Source: Bacteroides mediterraneensis (GTDB lineage: Bacteria; Bacteroidota; Bacteroidia; Bacteroidales; Bacteroidaceae). Taken from it: a stretch of DNA of 64,000 nt. The stretch spans positions 596,322-660,321 of the forward strand of contig NZ_LT635783.1 in assembly GCF_900128455.1 (NCBI RefSeq). The letters run 5' to 3'. The position numbers were made by a program, and so were the translations under genes. Within the stretch, counting starts at the first letter, position 1, and the number at the start of each line of letters is the position of its first letter. The notes under the pieces were generated by a model. The model made no database searches. It saw nothing but the letters and a program-made list of their open reading frames with translations, and was not told the origin of the DNA. Below, one piece after another: positions 37,193 to 45,969 of the stretch.

Positions 37193-37356
37193 TGGATATA
37201 GTTGAGAATCTGCCATATAGCCACCAGTAACATGGCGACGGCAATGATGTATTCTTCTTTGGCTACGGCCACTACGCCTACGGCAATGGCAGCCAGTCCG
37301 ATGACGATGCAGAGCAGCGTCATCCAGCGCAGAACTTTTTTAGGATTTTTCGGCAT
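37171..37356 (-). CDS. Small two-helix membrane protein
   Basis: A 61-residue protein with a basic N-terminus ([11 protein letters not shown]) and two predicted transmembrane helices (about residues 12-30 and 35-52), ending in a basic tail. I do not recognise a named family; the function is unknown. It is a real gene candidate because it sits 12 bases after gmk on the same strand, its stop overlaps the nadD start, and its composition is typical of membrane proteins. Confidence 0.7.
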   Translation of the reverse strand: MPKNPKKVLRWMTLLCIVIGLAAIAVGVVAVAKEEYIIAVAMLLVAIWQILNYIQWKKSLR

Positions 37357-37368
37357 AGTCGGACGGAT

Positions 37369-37935
37369 TTAGTGTTGGAGAAAATGGCGGATGGTCTGCA
37401 AGGCTTCCGCTTTGGCCTTTTCCAGGTCGTCGTTTACAATCACCACGTCGAACTTATCGGCATAGCCCAGTTCGAAGGCGGCTTTTGCCAGACGGCTCTC
37501 GATGACTTCGGGCGCATCCGTACCCCGGCCTGTCAGTCGTTTGCGGAGCTCCTCGATAGAAGGCGGTTGGATGAAGACCGACAAGGCCCGGTCGCCATAG
37601 AATTTCTTGATGTTGCATCCGCCCACCACGTCGACGTCGAAAATCACGTTCTGTCCGGCGGCAAGCTGTTTTTCCACCTGTGCCTTCAGGGTGCCGTAGA
37701 AACGGTCCTTGTATACTTCCTCGTATTCCAGAAACTCGTTATTGGCAATGCGCTGCTTGAATTCTTCGGGAGTCAAGAAGAAATATTCCACACCGTTCTG
37801 TTCCGTGCCACGGGGAGCGCGGCTGGTGGCAGAGATAGAGAATGCCAGGTTCAGGTTCTGTGTCAGCAAGTAATTGATGATGGTAGACTTGCCGGAGCCG
37901 GAGGGGGCTGAAAAGATGATAAGTTTTCCTGCCAT
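37369..37935 (-). CDS. gmk: Guanylate kinase
   Basis: A 188-residue cytosolic enzyme that phosphorylates GMP to GDP. The P-loop is FSAPSGSGKSTII (residues 8-20). The GMP-binding segment SISATSRAPRGTEQNGVEYFF is near residue 33, the FLEYEEVYKDRFYGT region near 68, and DVDVVGGCNIKKFYGDRALSVFI near 97. It starts 5 bases after the yicC stop, a common Bacteroidales arrangement. Confidence 0.95.
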   Translation of the reverse strand: MAGKLIIFSAPSGSGKSTIINYLLTQNLNLAFSISATSRAPRGTEQNGVEYFFLTPEEFKQRIANNEFLEYEEVYKDRFYGTLKAQVEKQLAAGQNVIFDVDVVGGCNIKKFYGDRALSVFIQPPSIEELRKRLTGRGTDAPEVIESRLAKAAFELGYADKFDVVIVNDDLEKAKAEALQTIRHFLQH

Positions 37936-37940
37936 ATTTT

Positions 37941-38816
37941 TTACATTACGTTCAACACTTGTTCCTTGATTTGTTCCAGTTCGTCTTTCATCTGCACCAC
38001 GAGGTTCTGCATCTCAGCATGGTTCGACTTGCTGCCGGTGGTGTTGATTTCGCGGCCCATTTCCTGTGCGATGAAGCCCAGCTTCTTGCCCTGTCCGTGT
38101 CCGCCCGCCATGGTTTCACGGAAATATCTCAGGTGGTTGGCCAGACGCTGTTTTTCTTCGTTGATGTCCAGCTTCTCAATGTAGTAGATGAGTTCCTGTT
38201 CCAGACGGTTTTTGTCGTAGTCAATGCTCAGGGTTTTTTCCAGCGCGTCGGTGATGCGTTCCCGGATTTTGGTCACACGTTCCTTTTCGTACGGTTCGAT
38301 GGACTTCAGCAGCCGTTCGATGTTGTCCAGCTTTTCCGTGAACTTCTTTTCGAGGGCGGCGCCTTCCTGCTTGCGGAAATCCACCAAGTGCTGCAAGGCC
38401 TCTTCAATGGTCTGTTTGGCCACGGCCCATTCCTCGTCCGATAGTTCCTGCACGTCCACGCGCGTCAGCACGTCGGGCATGCGCAGCAGGGTGGCGAACC
38501 AGTCTTCCGGCAACGGAATGTGGCAAGTTTCAGAAATGGTTTTTATCTGGTTGTAATAGTTTTCTACGAGAGCGGTATTGATGGGAGTGGCCGATTCGGC
38601 GGCGTCTTTTTCCACCCATATACAGAAATCCACTTTCCCGCGTTCCAGGGTCTGGGCAATCAGGTTGCGGATTTCCATTTCTTTTTCACGATACAATGGA
38701 GCGATGCGTGTGGACAAGTCCATTGCTTTGCTGTTCAACGATTTGATTTCTACGTTGATTTTTTTGTCTCCGAAGGCGGTGGTTGCTTTGCCGTATCCGG
38801 TCATTGACTGTATCAT
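37941..38816 (-). CDS. yicC: YicC-family protein
   Basis: A 291-residue cytosolic protein of the YicC family, which is linked to stationary-phase fitness and, in E. coli, endoribonuclease activity on certain RNAs. The N-terminal YicC-like region begins MIQSMTGYGKATTAFGDK with the KINVEIKSLNSKAMDLS strand. The C-terminal DUF1732 region ends in GKKLGFIAQEMGREINTTGSKS. Length is normal. It heads the unit yicC-gmk-membrane protein-nadD from a promoter at 38847-38854. Confidence 0.92.
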   Translation of the reverse strand: MIQSMTGYGKATTAFGDKKINVEIKSLNSKAMDLSTRIAPLYREKEMEIRNLIAQTLERGKVDFCIWVEKDAAESATPINTALVENYYNQIKTISETCHIPLPEDWFATLLRMPDVLTRVDVQELSDEEWAVAKQTIEEALQHLVDFRKQEGAALEKKFTEKLDNIERLLKSIEPYEKERVTKIRERITDALEKTLSIDYDKNRLEQELIYYIEKLDINEEKQRLANHLRYFRETMAGGHGQGKKLGFIAQEMGREINTTGSKSNHAEMQNLVVQMKDELEQIKEQVLNVM

Positions 38817-38846
38817 AACTCCTTTTGTTTTTTAATCATTTGAATG

Positions 38847-38854
38847 CAAAGGTA
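38847..38854 (-). promoter_or_regulatory. -7 promoter box for yicC-gmk-nadD
   Basis: The minus strand reads TACCTTTG, a perfect match 31 bases upstream of the yicC ATG. Confidence 0.55.
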
Positions 38855-38999
38855 GGAAAAATCTGCATAAAGCGTAAACGGCTGTGTAAAAAACGTATGA
38901 AATCGCTCTGTGACGGGCAGATAAAGCCTGATGTCTCCGTGGGAATAAGTCTGTTTTTCCTTGTCTGTTTTTTCATGGATACTTGTATTTTCTCTGTCC

Positions 39000-39077
39000 C
39001 ACACTGTGGGATACAAAAACCACAGTGTGGGATACATATTTCACAGTGTGGGATACAAATCCCGCATGGTGGTACAG
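39000..39077. repeat. 21-bp tandem array of dyad-symmetric units
   Basis: Three clear units and one decayed unit share the core TGTGGGATACA; its GATACA falls at 39010, 39031 and 39052, a strict 21-bp period. Each unit contains an 11-bp odd palindrome of the form CCACA-S-TGTGG, most exact in the first copy. The array lies near the centre of the 450-base yicC-tsaB divergent region (38817-39266), about 150 bases from each promoter. No gene is visible in that region. Confidence 0.85.
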
Positions 39078-39225
39078 AGAATGTTCCGGGGCATTCGGAA
39101 GAATGTTTACGGAAGTTTCCGGTTTTACGGACCGGGAGGTTGGAATTGGTGCGGGTCGGTGGCCCTTTCGGAGAGGCTTTGTCACTTTCTGTTCCTTTTT
39201 TCGTGAGAGAGTGAGAAGAAAAGTG

Positions 39226-39233
39226 TATATTTG
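39226..39233 (+). promoter_or_regulatory. -7 promoter box for the tsaB-rseP operon
   Basis: TATATTTG is a perfect -7 match, 33 bases before the tsaB ATG. It overlaps an in-frame TTG at 39231, which rules out that TTG as the start. Confidence 0.6.
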
Positions 39234-39266
39234 CAGACTAATATATATAACTGTATTGAATTAATT

Positions 39267-39956
39267 ATGTCGTGCATTTTACATATTGAAACGTCGACGG
39301 AAGTTTGCTCGGTGGCAGTGAGCCAGGACGGGGCTTCCATTTTCTCGAAAGAAGATTTTAACGGCCCTTCGCATGCGACTGTGCTGGGGGTATTTGTGGA
39401 TGAGGCCTTGTCGTTTGCCGACAGCCATGCCATTCCGGTGGATGCGGTGGCGGTGAGCTGTGGCCCGGGTTCCTATACGGGACTGCGTATCGGGGTTTCC
39501 ATGGCGAAGGGAATCTGCTACGGACGGAACATTCCGTTGATTGGGCTTCCTACGCTGGAGGTGATGTGTGTGCCGGTGCTGCTGGCCCACGACCTGCCGG
39601 AAGATGCTCTGCTTTGCCCGATGATTGATGCCCGCCGGATGGAAGTGTATGCGGCGGTGTACAACCGTGCGTTGAAAGTGCAGCGTGCCATCGGCGCGGA
39701 TGTGGTAGACGAAAACTCGTATGCCGAGTTTTTGGAGAAGCATCCGGTATATTTCTTTGGCAACGGGGCCGCCAAATGCAAGGAGAAGCTGACGCATCCC
39801 AATGCGCATTTCCTGGACAATGTGCATCCGTTGGCCAAATGGATGTTCCCGTTGGCTGAAAAGGCGATGGCCACACAGGATTTCAAGGATGTGGCTTATT
39901 TCGAGCCTTTCTATCTGAAGGAATTTGTGGCTTCCACTCCGAAAAAGCTGTTGTAA
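39267..39956 (+). CDS. tsaB: tRNA threonylcarbamoyladenosine biosynthesis protein TsaB
   Basis: A 229-residue partner of TsaD needed for the universal t6A modification of tRNAs reading ANN codons. It belongs to the ASKHA-like fold family without its own metal site. The N-terminus CILHIETSTEVCSVAVSQDG and the segment VSCGPGSYTGLRIGVSMAKGICYG near residue 66 are diagnostic. ATG 39267 is used because a promoter box overlaps the longer frame. It heads a seven-gene rightward unit (tsaB to rseP). Confidence 0.94.
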   Translation: MSCILHIETSTEVCSVAVSQDGASIFSKEDFNGPSHATVLGVFVDEALSFADSHAIPVDAVAVSCGPGSYTGLRIGVSMAKGICYGRNIPLIGLPTLEVMCVPVLLAHDLPEDALLCPMIDARRMEVYAAVYNRALKVQRAIGADVVDENSYAEFLEKHPVYFFGNGAAKCKEKLTHPNAHFLDNVHPLAKWMFPLAEKAMATQDFKDVAYFEPFYLKEFVASTPKKLL

Positions 39957-40022
39957 GAAGGGATTGCCGGGTCACGTATGCCGGTGGAAGAAGAATTTGA
40001 ATGATTGAATAATAGATTTTAT

Positions 40023-40622
40023 ATGGAGTATAATACCCAGCAACGAAAATTACCGCTTCCGGAATATGGAAGAAGCGTGCAGAACATGGTGGATTATGCA
40101 TTGACCATCGAAGACCGTGAGGAACGTCAGCGGTGTGCCAATACGATTGTGAATATTATGGGAGGGATGTTCCCCCAACTGCGTGATGTGGAAGACTTCC
40201 GCCATAAGCTGTGGGACCATCTGGCCATCATGTCCGACTTTAAACTGGATATTGACTATCCGGTGGATATCGTGAAGAAGGAAAGTCTGGAAGTGAAGCC
40301 GGACCGGATTCCTTATTCACCGAATGTCATCCGTTACCGCCACTATGGAAGGTTCATTCAGGATTTGATTAAGATTGCGGTGGACTATCCTGAGGGTGAA
40401 GAGAAAGACCAGTTGATTAAATACATCGCCAACCACATGAAGAAAGACTATATCAACTTCAACAAGGATGGGGTGGAAGACCAGAAGATTCTGGATGATT
40501 TGTGTGAACTGTCCGACGGACGCATCAAATTGTCGGCCGAGGAATACCATCTGGTGGAACAGCGTTCCATCGGACCACGCCGCCGGCAGATGAACAACAA
40601 CCAGCAGAAAAAGAAATACTAA
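40023..40622 (+). CDS. DUF4290 protein
   Basis: A 199-residue soluble protein matching the Bacteroidota-specific DUF4290 family as I recall it (MEYNTQQRKLPLPEYGRSVQ, ending in a basic Asn/Gln/Lys-rich tail). The function is unknown. I use ATG 40023 and not the in-frame TTG at 40005. It sits between tsaB and murA, 16 bases before murA. This placement beside essential translation and cell-wall genes is typical of the family. Confidence 0.85.
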   Translation: MEYNTQQRKLPLPEYGRSVQNMVDYALTIEDREERQRCANTIVNIMGGMFPQLRDVEDFRHKLWDHLAIMSDFKLDIDYPVDIVKKESLEVKPDRIPYSPNVIRYRHYGRFIQDLIKIAVDYPEGEEKDQLIKYIANHMKKDYINFNKDGVEDQKILDDLCELSDGRIKLSAEEYHLVEQRSIGPRRRQMNNNQQKKKY

Positions 40623-40638
40623 CTAAAAACCGGATACT

Positions 40639-41946
40639 ATGGCTTCATTTGTAATCGAAGGAGGACACAAGCTGCAGGGGGAGATTGTGCCTCAGGGTGC
40701 TAAGAACGAGGTGCTGCAGGTGCTTTGCGCTACCTTGCTGACCGACGAAGAAGTGACCATCGGAAACATCCCGAACATTCTGGATGTCAACAACCTGATT
40801 CAGCTGCTCCGCGACATGGGCGTGAAGGTGGCCAAGACGGGAAGTGACACGTTTTCTTTCCAGGCCGACAGCGTGAACCTGGCTTACCTGGAAAGTGATG
40901 AATTTCTGAACCGCTGTTCCAAACTGAGGGGGTCTGTCATGCTGGTGGGACCGCTGATTGCCCGTTTCGGCAAGGCGATGATTTCGAAGCCGGGAGGCGA
41001 CAAGATTGGACGCCGCCGGTTGGATACGCATTTTCTGGGTATCCAGAAATTGGGTGCTTCGTTCGATTACGATGCAGCGAAAGGTCGTTTCAGCATTACG
41101 GCCGACAAGCTGAAAGGTACGTATATGTTGTTGGATGAGGCTTCCGTGACGGGTACGGCCAACATTATCATGGCGGCGGTACTGGCCGAGGGGGTCACGA
41201 CGATTTACAATGCGGCCTGTGAGCCGTATGTGCAGCAGCTGTGCCGGATGTTGAACCGGATGGGTGCCAAGATTTCGGGCATTGCTTCCAACTTGCTGAC
41301 CATCGAGGGAGTGAAGAGCCTGAAAGGTTGCACACACACGGTATTGCCGGATATGATTGAGGTGGGAAGTTTCATCGGCATGGCGGCCATGACGGCCAGT
41401 GAAATCACCATCAAGAATGTGTCGTATGAGAACCTGGGAATCATTCCCGACAGCTTCCGCCGGCTGGGTATTCAGCTGGAGCAGCGGGGCGACGACATTT
41501 ATGTGCCGGCACAGGAACACTACCAGATTGATTCGTTCCTGGACGGTTCTATCATGACGATTGCCGATGCACCGTGGCCGGGACTGACTCCCGACTTGCT
41601 GAGTGTGATGCTGGTGGTGGCTACCCAGGCAAAGGGAAGTGTGCTGATTCATCAGAAGATGTTTGAAAGCCGTCTGTTTTTCGTGGATAAATTAATCGAC
41701 ATGGGGGCGCAGATTATCTTGTGCGACCCGCACCGGGCCGTAGTCATCGGACACGACCGCAACTTCTGTCTGCGGGGAGGCAACATGACTTCTCCGGATA
41801 TCCGTGCCGGTATTGCCTTGCTGATAGCCGCACTGGGTGCGAAAGGCATCAGCCACATTCATAACATAGAGCAGATTGACCGGGGATACCAGCATATCGA
41901 ACAGCGTCTGAGTGCGCTGGGAGCACGTATCACCCGTATAGAATAA
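40639..41946 (+). CDS. murA: UDP-N-acetylglucosamine 1-carboxyvinyltransferase, Asp-type
   Basis: A 435-residue cytosolic enzyme that transfers enolpyruvate from PEP to UDP-GlcNAc, the first committed step of peptidoglycan synthesis. The conserved Lys is in QGAKNEVLQ near residue 22. The active-site loop reads SKPGGDKIGRRRLD: Asp121 (codon 40999-41001) stands where E. coli MurA has Cys115, the residue alkylated by fosfomycin. Asp at this position is known to keep activity and give fosfomycin insensitivity in other bacteria. The rest is standard (MIEVGSFIGMAAMTASEI; GYQHIEQRLSALGARI at the end). rimM follows after 3 bases. Confidence 0.95.
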   Translation: MASFVIEGGHKLQGEIVPQGAKNEVLQVLCATLLTDEEVTIGNIPNILDVNNLIQLLRDMGVKVAKTGSDTFSFQADSVNLAYLESDEFLNRCSKLRGSVMLVGPLIARFGKAMISKPGGDKIGRRRLDTHFLGIQKLGASFDYDAAKGRFSITADKLKGTYMLLDEASVTGTANIIMAAVLAEGVTTIYNAACEPYVQQLCRMLNRMGAKISGIASNLLTIEGVKSLKGCTHTVLPDMIEVGSFIGMAAMTASEITIKNVSYENLGIIPDSFRRLGIQLEQRGDDIYVPAQEHYQIDSFLDGSIMTIADAPWPGLTPDLLSVMLVVATQAKGSVLIHQKMFESRLFFVDKLIDMGAQIILCDPHRAVVIGHDRNFCLRGGNMTSPDIRAGIALLIAALGAKGISHIHNIEQIDRGYQHIEQRLSALGARITRIE

Positions 41947-41949
41947 GGT

Positions 41950-42462
41950 ATGATCAGAAAAGAGGAAGTTTTTAAGATAGGAATCATCAACAAGCCGCAT
42001 GGGGTGAAAGGGGAAGTCGCGTTCACGTTTACCGACGACATCTTCGACCGGGTGGATTGTGAGTATCTGATTCTGTTGCTGGACGGGATTCTGGTCCCGT
42101 TCTTCATCGAGGAGTATCGTTTCCGTTCGGATAACGTGGCCCTGGTGAAATTCGAGGGCGTGGATACGGCGGAAAAGGCCCGTAGCTTTACGAATGTGGA
42201 AGTGTATTTCCCGGTGAAGTACATGGACGAGCAGGAGGAAATCACGTCGTGGAATTTCTTCGTCGGGTTCAAGGTGCACGATGTGCATCATGGCGACCTG
42301 GGCGAAGTGGTGGATGTGGACGATGCGACGATGAACGTGCTGTTTGTCATCGAAAAGGAAGGAGAGGAACTACTGCTTCCGGCGCATGAGGAGTTTATTC
42401 TGGATATAGACAGGGCACAGAAGGTGATGACCGTGGATATCCCCGACGGATTGTTGGACTAA
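41950..42462 (+). CDS. rimM: 16S rRNA processing protein RimM
   Basis: A 170-residue ribosome-maturation factor for the 30S head that binds S19. The N-terminal RimM beta-barrel (about residues 5-92) opens with [22 protein letters not shown]-terminal PRC-barrel (about 100-168) includes [19 protein letters not shown] and ends in [11 protein letters not shown]. It lies between murA and the M23 peptidase gene with short gaps (3 and 13 bases). Confidence 0.94.
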   Translation: MIRKEEVFKIGIINKPHGVKGEVAFTFTDDIFDRVDCEYLILLLDGILVPFFIEEYRFRSDNVALVKFEGVDTAEKARSFTNVEVYFPVKYMDEQEEITSWNFFVGFKVHDVHHGDLGEVVDVDDATMNVLFVIEKEGEELLLPAHEEFILDIDRAQKVMTVDIPDGLLD

Positions 42463-42475
42463 AAAACTGGCAGGT

Positions 42476-43330
42476 ATGAAAAAGAAAGGTCGTAAGGCAT
42501 TTTGGAAGAACATCAAGTTTAAATACAAGCTGACGGTAATCAATGAAAACACCTTGGAGGAGGTGGTCGGCATTCATGTGTCGAAGCTGAACGGCTTTTC
42601 CGTGCTGCTGGCTGCATGTACGGTAATTTTTCTTTTGGCTGCCATCATCTTGGTTTTTACGCCCCTGCGGAACTACTTGCCGGGGTATATGAACAGTGAG
42701 GTTCGTTCGCAGGTGGTGACCAATGCCTTGAAAGCGGATTCGCTGGCAGAGGCGCTCGACCGTCAGAACCGGTACATCATGAACATTCAGGATATTTTCA
42801 GCGGGAAGGTCAACGTGGATACGGTGCAGTCTATCGATTCGCTGACCACCATCCGCACGAATGAACTGATGAACCGTTCGAAGGAGGAGGACGATTTCCG
42901 CCGGAAATATGAGGCACGGCAGAAAGCTGAATCGGCTGCCGAAGAAGACCATAAGTTGCCCGATTTGCTGTTCTTCCGTCCCACCAAGGGTATCGTGATG
43001 AAGGATTTTGCGCCGTCGCGTCAGCATTACGGGGTGGATATGGCAGCTGCCATGGACGAGAGTATCGTGGCTGTCATGGACGGCAAGGTGATGACGGTGG
43101 TACAGACAGCCGACAGGGGCTTCCTGATTCAGATTCAGCATGAACAGAATTTTATTTCCATCTATAAGCATTGCGGTACGCCGAGGAAGAAGGAAGGCGA
43201 CCGCGTAAAAGGAGGAGAAGTTATCGCATTGGCCGGAACGGAGGACGAAGGCAAACATGTGTCATACGTGCATTTTGAGCTGTGGCACGAGGGGACTCCG
43301 ATTGATCCGGCAAAATATGTTGTATTTTAA
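42476..43330 (+). CDS. M23-family membrane-anchored peptidase
   Basis: A 284-residue type-II membrane protein. A basic N-terminus is followed by one transmembrane helix (about residues 40-62, VLLAACTVIFLLAAIILVF), a coiled-coil-like segment (about 75-160), and a C-terminal LytM/M23 domain. Of the expected zinc-site motifs I see HYGVDMAAA (about 182) and the final HVSYVHFELWHEGTPIDP. The pair is complete, so it may be an active endopeptidase acting on peptidoglycan cross-links or an EnvC-like activator. It lies 4 bases upstream of dxr in the operon. Confidence 0.88.
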   Translation: MKKKGRKAFWKNIKFKYKLTVINENTLEEVVGIHVSKLNGFSVLLAACTVIFLLAAIILVFTPLRNYLPGYMNSEVRSQVVTNALKADSLAEALDRQNRYIMNIQDIFSGKVNVDTVQSIDSLTTIRTNELMNRSKEEDDFRRKYEARQKAESAAEEDHKLPDLLFFRPTKGIVMKDFAPSRQHYGVDMAAAMDESIVAVMDGKVMTVVQTADRGFLIQIQHEQNFISIYKHCGTPRKKEGDRVKGGEVIALAGTEDEGKHVSYVHFELWHEGTPIDPAKYVVF

Positions 43331-43334
43331 AGTT

Positions 43335-44492
43335 ATGAAAAAACAGATTGCCATATTAGGTTCTACCGGGTCTATCGGTACGCAGGCTCTTCAGGTCATT
43401 GGGGAGCATCCGGATTTGTATGAGGTGTATGCGCTTACGGCCAACAACAAGGTGGAATTGCTGGCTGAACAGGCACGCAAGTTCCATCCGGAAGTGGTGG
43501 TTATTGCGAATGAGGATAAGTATGCGGCGCTGAAGGAAGCGCTGGCCGACGAGCCGGTGAAGGTGTATGCCGGAGCCGAGGCGTTGTGTCAGGTGGTCGA
43601 GTCGCAGCCTATCGACATCGTATTGACGGCCATGGTGGGGTATGCGGGGCTGAAACCGACCATCAATGCCATCAAGGCGGGTAAGGTCATCGCTTTAGCC
43701 AATAAGGAAACGCTGGTGGTGGCGGGGGAACTGATTACCGGACTGGCCCAGCAGTATAAGACACCGATTTTGCCGGTGGATTCTGAACATTCGGCCATTT
43801 TCCAGTGTTTGGAAATAAACAATCCCGTACATAAGGTGATTCTGACGGCCTCGGGAGGTCCGTTCCGTACGTTTACCATGGAGCAGCTGCAGACGGTGAC
43901 CAAAGAGCAAGCCCTGAAGCATCCCAACTGGTCGATGGGGGCGAAAATCACGATTGACTCCGCTTCCATGATGAACAAAGGTTTTGAGGTGATTGAAGCC
44001 AAATGGCTGTTTGGGGTGACTCCTGCACAGATTGAGGTGGTGGTGCATCCGCAGTCGGTGATTCATTCCATGGTGGAATTTGAAGACGGGGCGGTGAAAG
44101 CCCAGCTGGGTGTGCCCGACATGCGTCTGCCCATCCAGTATGCGTTCTCGTATCCGAAGCGGGAGCATCTTTCGGGCGAGCGGCTGGATTTCGCCAAATA
44201 CAATACATTGACTTTCGAAAAGCCGGACACGCAGCGTTTCCGCAACCTGGCACTGGCTTACGAGGCTTTGCATCAGGGAGGAAACATGCCTTGCATCGTG
44301 AATGCGGCCAATGAGGTGGTGGTGGCTGCTTTCCTGAAAGACCAGATTTCGTTCTTGGGAATGAGCGACGTGATTGAAAAGGCAATGAGCCGTGTACCTT
44401 TCATCCAGACGCCTACTTACGGCGATTATGTGGCTACTGATGCCGAAACCCGTCGCATTGCCGCGGAACTGGTGATTAACGGAATGAAATAA
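43335..44492 (+). CDS. dxr: 1-deoxy-D-xylulose 5-phosphate reductoisomerase
   Basis: A 385-residue cytosolic enzyme that converts DXP to MEP with NADPH, the first committed step of the MEP isoprenoid pathway. The N-terminal motif IAILGSTGSIGTQALQV binds NADPH. Catalytic-site segments are LANKETLVVAGELI (about 122), PVDSEHSAIFQCL (about 150) and DSASMMNKGFEVIEA (about 215). I start at ATG 43335; the longer frame overlaps the M23 gene by 74 bases and is rejected. IspD at 11054-11722 acts two steps later. Confidence 0.95.
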   Translation: MKKQIAILGSTGSIGTQALQVIGEHPDLYEVYALTANNKVELLAEQARKFHPEVVVIANEDKYAALKEALADEPVKVYAGAEALCQVVESQPIDIVLTAMVGYAGLKPTINAIKAGKVIALANKETLVVAGELITGLAQQYKTPILPVDSEHSAIFQCLEINNPVHKVILTASGGPFRTFTMEQLQTVTKEQALKHPNWSMGAKITIDSASMMNKGFEVIEAKWLFGVTPAQIEVVVHPQSVIHSMVEFEDGAVKAQLGVPDMRLPIQYAFSYPKREHLSGERLDFAKYNTLTFEKPDTQRFRNLALAYEALHQGGNMPCIVNAANEVVVAAFLKDQISFLGMSDVIEKAMSRVPFIQTPTYGDYVATDAETRRIAAELVINGMK

Positions 44493-44532
44493 GAAGTGTA
44501 ATCAGATAAATTAAGTAAGAAGTTAAGTAGAA

Positions 44533-45873
44533 ATGGAAACATTTTTGATTCGTGCCCTTCAGTTGATTCTCAGCTTGTCGTTGCTGGTGATTATTCACGA
44601 GGGGGGACATTTTTTCTTCGCCCGCCTGTTCAAGATTCGGGTGGAGAAGTTTTATATATTCTTTGACCCTTGGTTCTCGTTGTTCAAATACAAGCCGAAG
44701 AACAGTGATACGGAATACGGGGTGGGATGGCTGCCGCTAGGCGGATATTGCAAGATTTCGGGAATGATTGACGAGTCGATGGATACCGAACAGATGAAAC
44801 AGCCGGCTCAGCCGTGGGAGTTCCGTTCCAAACCGGCCTGGCAGCGTCTGCTGGTCATGATTGGAGGGGTCTTGATGAACTTCCTGCTGGCCTTGTTCAT
44901 CTATTCCATGATTCTCTTCACGTGGGGCGACCGTTATACGGCTTTGAGTGACATGACTCTGGGAATGAAGTTCAACGAGCATGCGCAGGAAATCGGGTTC
45001 CGCGACGGAGATATCTTGAAGAGTGCCGACGGTAAGGAACTGACCCGTTTCAATATGGACATGATTCGCAGCATTGTGGAGGCTCGTGAGGTTACTGTGT
45101 TGCGGGAGGGACAGGAAAAGAAAATCTTGTTGCCGGAACTGAGCCTGCTGGACGTGGCGAAGGAAGACCCGATGTTTGTGGATGTGTTCTATCCGAATGT
45201 GGTCGATTCAGTATTGCCTGGGGGAGGTTTCGCCAAGGCAGGTGTCCAGAAAGGAGACTCCTTGCTGGCATTTGACGGGAAACCGATGACTTCCTGGAAC
45301 GAGTTTCTGGACAATATGGCGGATTTGAAAGCCAAGGCCGAACTGAATAAGAAGACCTCGGGTGAGTTCACGCTGGTGTATTCGCGTGCTGGGGTACGGG
45401 ATACGGTTCAGGTCATGACGGACAATCAGTTTAAGGTAGCGGCTATGGGAGGTCTGGTGGACTACAAGCAGCGTACGCTGACCTACGGGTTCTTTGAATC
45501 CTTCCCGGCTGGAGTATCTTTAGGAGTCAATACCTTGAAAGGCTATGTGAACGACATGAAATATGTGTTCACCAAAGAAGGCGCCAAGAGTGTGGGAGGT
45601 TTCGCTACCATTGGAAGCATCTTCCCGAAAGTCTGGGATTGGCAGCGTTTCTGGGAAATGACGGCTTTCTTGTCCATCATCCTGGCCTTTATGAACATTC
45701 TGCCGATACCGGCACTCGACGGTGGCCATGTCTTGTTCTTGCTGTACGAGATTATCGCCCGCCGGAAGCCGAGTGACAAATTCTTGGAATATGCACAGAT
45801 GGTGGGAATGTTCCTGCTGTTCGGCTTGCTCATCTGGGCCAACTTCAATGATGTGTTGAGGTTTTTGTTTTAG
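44533..45873 (+). CDS. rseP: Site-2-type intramembrane metalloprotease RseP
   Basis: A 446-residue inner-membrane M50 protease. The zinc-binding HEGGH motif is at residues 22-26 in the first helix, and the third ligand region NILPIPALDGGHVLFLL is near residue 395. One or two PDZ modules lie between (GFRDGDILKSADGKELTRF near 155; PGGGFAKAGVQKGDSLLAFDG near 235). The family cleaves anti-sigma factors and signal-peptide remnants in the membrane. It is the last gene of the tsaB operon, followed by a terminator. Confidence 0.93.
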   Translation: METFLIRALQLILSLSLLVIIHEGGHFFFARLFKIRVEKFYIFFDPWFSLFKYKPKNSDTEYGVGWLPLGGYCKISGMIDESMDTEQMKQPAQPWEFRSKPAWQRLLVMIGGVLMNFLLALFIYSMILFTWGDRYTALSDMTLGMKFNEHAQEIGFRDGDILKSADGKELTRFNMDMIRSIVEAREVTVLREGQEKKILLPELSLLDVAKEDPMFVDVFYPNVVDSVLPGGGFAKAGVQKGDSLLAFDGKPMTSWNEFLDNMADLKAKAELNKKTSGEFTLVYSRAGVRDTVQVMTDNQFKVAAMGGLVDYKQRTLTYGFFESFPAGVSLGVNTLKGYVNDMKYVFTKEGAKSVGGFATIGSIFPKVWDWQRFWEMTAFLSIILAFMNILPIPALDGGHVLFLLYEIIARRKPSDKFLEYAQMVGMFLLFGLLIWANFNDVLRFLF

Positions 45874-45892
45874 CGAAAGTTTCAAATGAAAT

Positions 45893-45942
45893 AAAGACAC
45901 AAGGGTACGGAGAAAGGTTTCTCTGTTCTTTGTGTCTTTTTT
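45893..45942 (+). terminator. Intrinsic terminator after rseP
   Basis: A long imperfect hairpin with outer arms AAAGACACAA (45893-45902) and TTGTGTCTTT (45930-45939), an inner GAGAAA/TTTCTC stem, and a T run. Confidence 0.8.
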
Positions 45943-45969
45943 GTGTAATCCATCTAATAGAATAAAGGA

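Noticed and set aside
38825-39214. Plus-strand frames across the yicC-tsaB intergenic region
   Set aside because: They are built on the 21-bp tandem array (repeated CGIQ-like peptide) and start upstream of the tsaB promoter; no homology is seen.
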